This document shows, in pieces, positions 8,658 through 13,542 of a stretch of 13,542 nt of DNA (positions are counted from its first letter, which is position 1; each line of letters opens with the position of its first letter). The stretch comes from Asterionellopsis glacialis (Eukaryota > Bacillariophyta > Plagiogrammaphyceae > Rhaphoneidales > Asterionellopsidaceae). Position numbers and translations under genes: made by a program. The notes under the pieces were generated by a model. That model had not been told where the DNA came from. It saw only the letters and a program-made list of their open reading frames with translations, and searched no databases. The stretch is from positions 1 through 13,542 of the forward strand of contig WKLE02006447.1 in assembly GCA_014885115.2 (NCBI GenBank). Direction: 5' to 3'.

Positions 8658-8953
8658 AGCTACTCTACCACATGTGGAAAGCATTGGGTGACATTATCCG
8701 TGTCAAATATTCTTAATCTTGACTCGGGTTTGGTTTTAAGCGATTCTCCCTCAAGGAAGCCGAAGGAAAATGCTAAATATGGATCGACAGCTAATACGAA
8801 AAACTTTTGAACCAAGTTGGAAGAAGTTGGAAGTAGAATTCTCTTATTTTTCTACTAGATTGGAGTCTTTGGCGAGAAAGGCCGGTTTCTTTAAGAAAGC
8901 AAGTAAAAATAATCCATCTACCAAGATTATGTTTCGCGTATTTTTGTTAATAA

Positions 8954-9898
8954 TCAATCTCTAATATCTGCAGGAGTAACTGCAATACTTTCAACAGCAT
9001 CTACTACTGCTTCGGCCCACCCGGCTATACCAGGCTTCTCAGGATAGAAAATGTTGCTTTCCGCGAGATTGTTTTCTATGCAGGCTTCATAACTTGTTTC
9101 ACCAATGCACGCCGCAATTATTTCTTTATTGTTCTTTGTATTTTCCAACCAACCATTGAGAGCTGATGGACTGCCTACGCACACTACTGTGACCAAGTTG
9201 GATAAGTTCTGTTCCTCGGTTGACCAGGTTGCTTTTACGGTATCATAAGTATCAAGACGTGTAACATCAAATCCTCGACCTATCAGCCCATTCTGCAAAG
9301 TAGGCTTAGCCTTAGCTGAAGCTGGGTATAGCAATGTTGTTGGGCGATTTTCTTCAGTTGCAGGTAATTCATCAACTAAAGTTTGAGCTGTTGCCTTGCT
9401 AGGACAAAACGCAACAGGAATGCCAAGATCTTCTAGAGTCTTCTGTGTTGCTTTACCAACCGCTACAACCTTGGGCGGTTCACTTTCGCTGTCACCAAAG
9501 TTCCATGATCCAGATAAGACACGAGCAGCCTCCGGAGAAGTAATTGCTACATAATCCCATGGTTGCTCTTTCAAGGCAACACCGAGCTTCTCTGTGTCAG
9601 GTCCATCGGCATGTGCAATGCAAGGTAGTTCTATAATTCGAATTCGAATACCAGCTCTCAATTGTTCCAATCTTGGATGGGATGAAAGGGCTTTGTGTAG
9701 CTTCCCATTCTTTCCGTCTTCTCGTGTTAGAGCAACTACTATATCTGATTTACTTTCATCCGCCACCAACGACGCCTGGCAAAATATCTCGGTATTTCTT
9801 TTCTTGGTTGTTGCCAATACTGAAAAGCATGAGGTAGAATCGATGAAACAAAACGCAGCGAGTGCCACTAGTCCAAATTTATAATTCGACTTTGTCAT
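8954..9898 (-). CDS. hemD: Uroporphyrinogen-III synthase, plastid-targeted
   Basis: It converts hydroxymethylbilane to uroporphyrinogen III (EC 4.2.1.75), the ring-closing step shared by haem, chlorophyll and sirohaem synthesis. The 314-aa protein shows the HemD pattern throughout: LTRE at 57-60, YVAITSPEAARVL at about 116-128, VVAVGKAT at 144-151, FCPSKATAQTL at 164-174, LLYPASAKAKPTL at 189-201, GFDVTRLDTYDTV at 209-221, VGSPSALNGW at 241-250, ACIGETS at 263-269 and YPEKPGIAGW at 285-294. This order closely follows plant and algal UROS. Residues 1-24 form a signal peptide (hydrophobic VALAAFCFI). Cleavage before Phe25 (SC|FSV) resembles the diatom ASAFAP plastid motif, and a K/R/T-containing transit-like segment follows. 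It is intronless. It is divergent from a plastid thioredoxin gene across a repeat-rich 973-bp gap. Confidence 0.95.
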   Translation of the reverse strand: MTKSNYKFGLVALAAFCFIDSTSCFSVLATTKKRNTEIFCQASLVADESKSDIVVALTREDGKNGKLHKALSSHPRLEQLRAGIRIRIIELPCIAHADGPDTEKLGVALKEQPWDYVAITSPEAARVLSGSWNFGDSESEPPKVVAVGKATQKTLEDLGIPVAFCPSKATAQTLVDELPATEENRPTTLLYPASAKAKPTLQNGLIGRGFDVTRLDTYDTVKATWSTEEQNLSNLVTVVCVGSPSALNGWLENTKNNKEIIAACIGETSYEACIENNLAESNIFYPEKPGIAGWAEAVVDAVESIAVTPADIRD

Positions 9899-10871
9899 TG
9901 TCTCTTGTCGCGATCTTTTGTCAAAGATACAACATCAACTACTGTTCACAATAAACAATCAATAGGAAATCGCTGAATTCTGAACTCGAACACTCAGACA
10001 GTGAGAAGTCAAAGCCCGACATCAGGGCGGTGGGAGAAGAAATTTCGCAGATTTGTAAAACTTGTGTTCAACTTGCATGTTTTGCTCTATCTCTAAAGTG
10101 TCCTGTGTATTTCTAGGATATATGACCTCGTATGTGAAGAAGAAACATAGTAAGAGTCTACATGGTACAGGTAAATGCACAGACAGACAATACCGGTACG
10201 TTCGACTTCGAATCTGTTTACCAGGTACGAAGTACCGTACCCGGTACGGCAGGTCCTAGAGCTTTCGTTAACGTGGGAGGTCTCTCCAGACGAGAGGTGC
10301 TTACGAGCTGTGTACTGTATCGCGAATCAGCTTGCCTGCGCATGAAATGCTCGCCAATTGATGTTTTCTCGTACCAGGTACGAACGGTACCATTATGTTG
10401 GGAATTTAGTATCAGGTGCACTCCCTATCTGTATGTACAGATACCTTGACTAAGTGTGCGTATGTTTTAAGTAGGTTTTGAAGTACCTGTACAGGTACTG
10501 GTACTTACGTTACCCTGGTAAGTCTACGAGTATCTTTCAAATCTTTCAATCTCACATCGATCGAGACACCTGCTTTTTGTGTTTCTGCACCTTGTGTCCA
10601 CAACCCTGATTGTCCCGTGACGTTGAAATTTCATGTTGGGTGGAGCTCGCTCCCGATCTGCAAAATATCGCCCAGAATTAATGAGAATCCTGAGTGTTTT
10701 TGCCTCCTGTATGGGGTGTTCGTTGTTGGTGGTCCTACATACGAAACACAAAGGAGTTGCTATTTGTTGTCTATCTCTCGAGATAAAAAGTCAATGGTAA
10801 AAACTCCAATAGAGCAGAACAATTCTAAAATTCATTTTGGTAATAGAAAATATAAAGTATACATAGCCCAA
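9899..10871. other. Divergent region between UROS and thioredoxin genes
   Basis: A 973-bp head-to-head region that should carry both promoters. The half next to UROS (9899-10150) has no repeat. GTAC repeats lie at 10161-10510. A GAGCTC-centred block at 10642-10664 resembles one at 6700-6722. The thioredoxin frame is open back to about 10617, but only ATGs at 10794 and 10872 are available as starts. Confidence 0.55.
10161..10510. repeat. GTAC-rich palindromic repeat cluster 4
   Basis: It contains TACCAGGTA at 10219-10227 and 10372-10380, TACCGGTA at 10191-10198, and GTACCGTACCCGGTAC near 10232-10247. A perfect 18-bp palindrome, AGTACCTGTACAGGTACT, lies at 10482-10499. The 16-bp core of that palindrome is identical to the one at 6303-6318. 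The cluster ends about 360 bp before the thioredoxin ATG. Confidence 0.78.
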
Positions 10872-11535
10872 ATGACAACGAAAATAATTGCTGTTTTAAT
10901 TTGGTTCTTGCCAAGCATTCTTTGCCTACGAAGTTCTGCCGAACCGGATAGAGGAATGTTGTTAGGTAATCGGAAGATGTCAACACAAAGAAGACCGGTA
11001 ACTAGTCTCTTTGCCCAGTCAGACCGTAAATCAACAGCAAAAAATTTTTCTCTTGAAATCAACAGCGGACGCTCATCTCGAAGTCGACGACAAGGATCTC
11101 AAACTGCACTTCTAGCTGCAAAGTTCAAAAATTTTGAAGAAATGCTTTCCCAACACACTGATACTCCAGTTTTGGTTTCTTTTTACGCAACCTGGTGTGG
11201 GTAAGTACATTATAGTACATACAAGTGTAATGTATTCTATTGCACCATTAAGGATTTGCAGTAATCTAAACTTTATTTTTTTTTCTTTGAAAATGTCTCG
11301 TCAATGTAGCCCCTGCCGTTTGATGAAAAAAGAATTGGAAGTGGTACGGGAGATGGTTGGTGATGAGCTCAAGATATTTGCAGTAGATGCCGAACGATGG
11401 CCACATCTAGGTGCTCGATATGATATTGAAGGGTTGCCTACTGCGGTTCTTTTCAAGGATGGCAAAATTTTACATCGGCTAGAAGGCTTTGAGAAAGCGG
11501 AAACACTTGTTCGGGAAGTAAAGCCATATCTGTAA
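10872..11535 (+). CDS. Plastid thioredoxin, y-like, two exons
   Basis: A disulfide reductase passing electrons to target proteins. Exons are 10872-11200 and 11310-11535, giving 184 aa. The thioredoxin fold covers about residues 83-184. It has VLVSFYATWCGPC with active-site Cys109 and Cys112, an acidic VDAE strand, and cis-Pro153 in GLPTAVLFKDG. Phrases such as 'PVLVxFYATWCGPC' and 'LPTxxLFKDG-x4-RLEG' are closest to plant Trx y, from memory. The start was chosen at 10872 because MTTKIIAVLIWFLPSILC is a clean signal peptide; an in-frame ATG at 10794 would add 26 residues and bury it. Residues of about 19-75 are rich in S, R, K and T, like a plastid transit peptide. The residue after cleavage would be Leu, which diatom plastid import tolerates less well than Phe. 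The 3' end faces adenylosuccinate lyase with only 75 bp between stop codons. Assignment to y rather than another plastid class is moderate. Confidence 0.92.
11201..11309 (+). other. Intron of the thioredoxin gene (109 bp, phase 2)
   Basis: The donor is GG|GTAAGT and the acceptor is TGTAG|CCCC, with T-rich sequence before the acceptor. Splicing joins GG with C to make the glycine codon of W-C-G-P-C and restores the full thioredoxin fold. Unspliced RNA meets TAA at 11202-11204, right after WCG. Confidence 0.93.
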
Positions 11536-11610
11536 ACAGTTAAAGGATACAATAGTTGAAATAACATAATACGCTATACTATAACAAATAAATACTGAAA
11601 TATCAAGCTT

Positions 11611-13198
11611 TTAAACATTAACTCCGTCCACAGACTCAACAGTGAGTAGATCCTTGTTTGCCTCCAAAATAGGCTCAATCTCGTCTCCAATAAATTCATC
11701 CACCTGTTCGGGAGCACGTCCAACAAAAAGAATTGGATCAATCATTGATTCCAACTTGGAATGGACGGCCTCAAATAATGGGTCCTTTGCAATACGTTCC
11801 ATCAAGTCATTTGGCTTGCCCTCTCCCTTGACAACAGCACCAGCATCCATAGAATGCACTCGGATAGCTTCGTGAAGCTCTTGACGATCGCCCCCAGCTT
11901 TGACACCTGATTACAGCAAGAAAAATTATGGTAAGATTGTGAGTGACAATTTAAAATATAATAATAACATTCAGGTGGTAAGCATATGACTCACACTCCA
12001 TCAAGATAACTTCTGTTGCCATAAAAGGCAATTCAGCCATTGCATGGGCCTTGACAACATTGGGCCAGACGTGCAATCCATCAGAAATGTTAGCAAGAAG
12101 GTTCAAGACAACGTCAACGGCGAGGAATCCTTCTGGAAGAACGATTCGTCGTACAGCAGAGTCATCTAGTGTTCGTTCAAACCATTGGCTTGCATGGGTA
12201 TTTGCAGCCGCGCTGGGAAGTCCCATGACATAACGTGCCAAAGAACAGACACGTTCTGAGCGCATTGGGTTTCTCTTGTAAGCCATGGCACTAGACCCAA
12301 TCTGAGTTTTGGAGAAGGGTTCCTCGACTTCCTTAAGATTCGCCAAAAGACGAATATCACCACACATTTTGTAAGCACTTTGTGCAATTCCAGACAGTAG
12401 ACTCAACACTGCAAAATCGATTTTGCGAGTATAAGTTTGTCCAGACACAGGAATGGCCTTTTGAAAACCCATTAGTTCACAGACGCGCTTGTTGAGAGCC
12501 TTGACCTTCTCATGGTCACCATCAAAGAGCTCCAAGAAGGAAGCTTGAGTGCCCGTTGTACCCTTTACACCACGCATTGGTAAGTCTTCAATCTCCCGAT
12601 TTACACGGTCTAAATCTAGAATCAAATCTTGCATCCACAGAGTGGCGCGTTTACCGACGGTGGTGAGTTGTGCGGGCTGATAATGGGTAAAGCCCAACGT
12701 AGGCAAATCGCGGTATTTGACAGCAAAGTCCTTAAGGGTTGCAATCACCTTGACAAGTTTACGCTTAATGAGGAGTAGAGCCTCCTTAATCTGAACAAGG
12801 TCTGTGTTATCTCCAACGTAACAAGAAGTTGCACCAAGATGGATGATGGGCATAGCTGCAGGTGCGGCCTCTCCAAAAGCATGAACGTGACCCATGACAT
12901 CATGACGAAACTCCTTTTCTTTTTCTTCGGCAAACTCAAAGTCAATATCATAAATTTTGCTCCTCATCTGCTCCAGTTGCTCATCACTAATCTCAATCCC
13001 AAGTTCTTGTTCGGCAGTAGCCAGAGCAATCCATAGTTTTCGCCAAGTAGTAAACTTCATGGCGGGTGACCAAACAAATGACATCTCCTTCGTAGCATAG
13101 CGCTTCACGAGGGGATGCTCATAAACTTGTTGATCAGGAAGTGCGCCTTCCGGAAAATCCGAGGCAGCCTCGAGGAACTTGTCGGCGTTGGTGCTCAT
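11611..13198 (-). CDS. ADSL: Adenylosuccinate lyase, two exons
   Basis: It cleaves SAICAR to AICAR plus fumarate and adenylosuccinate to AMP plus fumarate (EC 4.3.2.2), serving de novo purine synthesis and AMP formation. Exon 1 is 11995-13198 and exon 2 is 11611-11906, giving 499 aa, slightly longer than human ADSL (484). Visible blocks are [11 protein letters not shown] (98-108), [11 protein letters not shown] (121-131), GFTHYQPAQ (169-177, with general-acid His172) and the fumarase/aspartase signature loop [15 protein letters not shown] (301-315, with the catalytic-base serine). [19 protein letters not shown] and, across the splice, [15 protein letters not shown] follow. Met-Ala in the signature in place of Met-Pro also occurs in fungal enzymes, so it is not a defect. 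There is no presequence: the N-terminus MSTNADKF is hydrophilic, so cytosol is expected. The upstream region holds a CRE-type palindrome. Confidence 0.97.
11907..11994 (-). other. Intron of the adenylosuccinate lyase gene (88 bp)
   Basis: Read on the minus strand, the donor is GAGT|GTGAGT and the acceptor is ATCAG|GTGTC. Joining T with GT gives a cysteine codon (Cys402) and continues [18 protein letters not shown], in register with other ADSL proteins. Without splicing the frame adds 13 unrelated residues and stops. Confidence 0.93.
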
Positions 13199-13350
13199 CT
13201 TCTTGGTGTTCTTTGGTTGAGACTTGCAACACTCTTGTGTGATAGACTGTGTGAATTCTGTCGATTTTTTTGCCTTGCTCTGAGTAGTCTACTCGGGAGC
13301 ATGCAGAGATCTGTTTTTTTTTATGTTTAGTGGTTTTCAGAACACTGAAT

Positions 13351-13360
13351 ATGACGTCAT
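13351..13360. promoter_or_regulatory. Perfect CRE palindrome ATGACGTCAT
   Basis: ATGACGTCAT is the full palindromic cAMP-response element bound by bZIP dimers. It lies 153 bp before the adenylosuccinate lyase ATG, a sensible promoter position. In diatoms TGACGT elements mediate CO2/cAMP response of carbonic anhydrase genes. Whether this copy is used is unknown. Confidence 0.5.
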
Positions 13361-13457
13361 TCATGAAGACAGGCAGACGCCAGATAGGTCTAGATTACAG
13401 TACGAGAACATTTTTTGAAATTTGGCTTGACATCTCAGGCCGTCCCTACTCGTGATA

Positions 13458-13497
13458 CGAAAACGAAAACGAAACTCGCGTTTCGTTTTCGTTTTCG
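13458..13497. repeat. Perfect 40-bp hairpin made of CGAAAA units
   Basis: The left arm, 13458-13475, repeats CGAAAA. The right arm, 13480-13497, is its exact reverse complement. The two 18-bp arms are separated by a 4-nt loop (TCGC). It lies 260 bp upstream of the adenylosuccinate lyase ATG. Confidence 0.92.
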
Positions 13498-13542
13498 GGA
13501 TTTGCTGTTCTCCGCCCCTATCCGTGTCCCAAACACGAAGTT

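Larger units (their letters stand above)
13199..13542. other. Upstream region of adenylosuccinate lyase
   Basis: 344 bp to the window edge with no coding frame recognised. It holds a short palindrome (GAGTAG-T-CTACTC, 13282-13294), a CRE palindrome and a 40-bp hairpin. The GTAC repeat family of the other upstream regions is absent, at least as far as the window shows. Confidence 0.6.

Noticed and set aside
8770..8964. 64-aa open frame between the myristoylation-type gene and UROS
   Set aside because: It overlaps the UROS 3' end, lies where 3' untranslated regions are expected, and shows no motif. Its Lys-rich composition fits AT-rich chance sequence.
10062..10449. Two overlapping plus-strand frames between UROS and thioredoxin
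   Set aside because: They run through the palindromic repeats, are not continued by plausible splice sites, and match no family I know.
10617..10871. Upstream extension of the thioredoxin
   Set aside because: The frame opens with GTG, not ATG. The ATG at 10794 would place 26 residues before a clear signal peptide, so 10872 was preferred.
11951..11994. Continuous end of adenylosuccinate lyase without splicing
   Set aside because: The tail would be unrelated to the family, whereas the 88-bp intron restores the conserved VKAGGDRQ segment and a normal-length C-terminus.
1..13542. CRISPR array, tRNA or rRNA genes
   Set aside because: No regularly spaced direct repeats with unique spacers were seen. 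No cloverleaf-type arms or rRNA-like segments were found by eye on either strand.

Overview
The window looks like nuclear DNA from a diatom. One gene encodes a DUF6824 domain, a family abundant in diatoms. The predicted plastid proteins carry two-part presequences: a signal peptide, then a serine- and arginine-rich transit-like stretch. In the uroporphyrinogen-III synthase a phenylalanine follows the predicted signal-peptide cleavage, as in the diatom 'ASAFAP' motif. Genes are mostly intronless, and the two introns I can place are short (88 and 109 bp) GT-AG introns. The genus cannot be told from this sequence alone.

Layout. Positions 1-484 hold a frameshifted remnant of a piggyBac-type transposase C-terminus. 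After 1.6 kb of non-coding DNA come six intact genes in three convergent (+,-) pairs: (1) a coiled-coil acidic protein, 2094-3473 (+), facing a DUF6824 protein, 3961-5925 (-); (2) a small, probably N-myristoylated protein of unknown function, 7851-8657 (+), facing uroporphyrinogen-III synthase, 8954-9898 (-); (3) a plastid thioredoxin with one intron, 10872-11535 (+), facing adenylosuccinate lyase with one intron, 11611-13198 (-). The tail-to-tail gaps are 487, 296 and 75 bp. The head-to-head gaps are 1.9 kb (counted from the DUF6824 ATG) and 1.0 kb.

The non-coding DNA has its own structure. A palindromic GTAC-rich repeat family (core TACCTGGTA or its complement TACCAGGTA) occurs 17 times by hand count. 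All copies lie upstream of gene starts, in the 1255-1788, 6454-7534 and 10219-10380 stretches. None was found in coding sequence or in the convergent gaps. The adenylosuccinate lyase upstream region instead has a perfect CRE-type palindrome (13351-13360) and a perfect 40-bp hairpin built from CGAAAA units (13458-13497).

There is no operon. By recognised function the window holds one step of plastid tetrapyrrole synthesis, one plastid redox protein, one purine-synthesis enzyme, a putative regulator (DUF6824) with four repeated RRxSMP motifs, and two proteins with no recognised family. The divergent tetrapyrrole/thioredoxin pair could share control, but that is inference. I do not see a clear new multi-gene system. 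The best leads are the repeat family, the RRxSMP repeats, and the thioredoxin intron that splits the active site.
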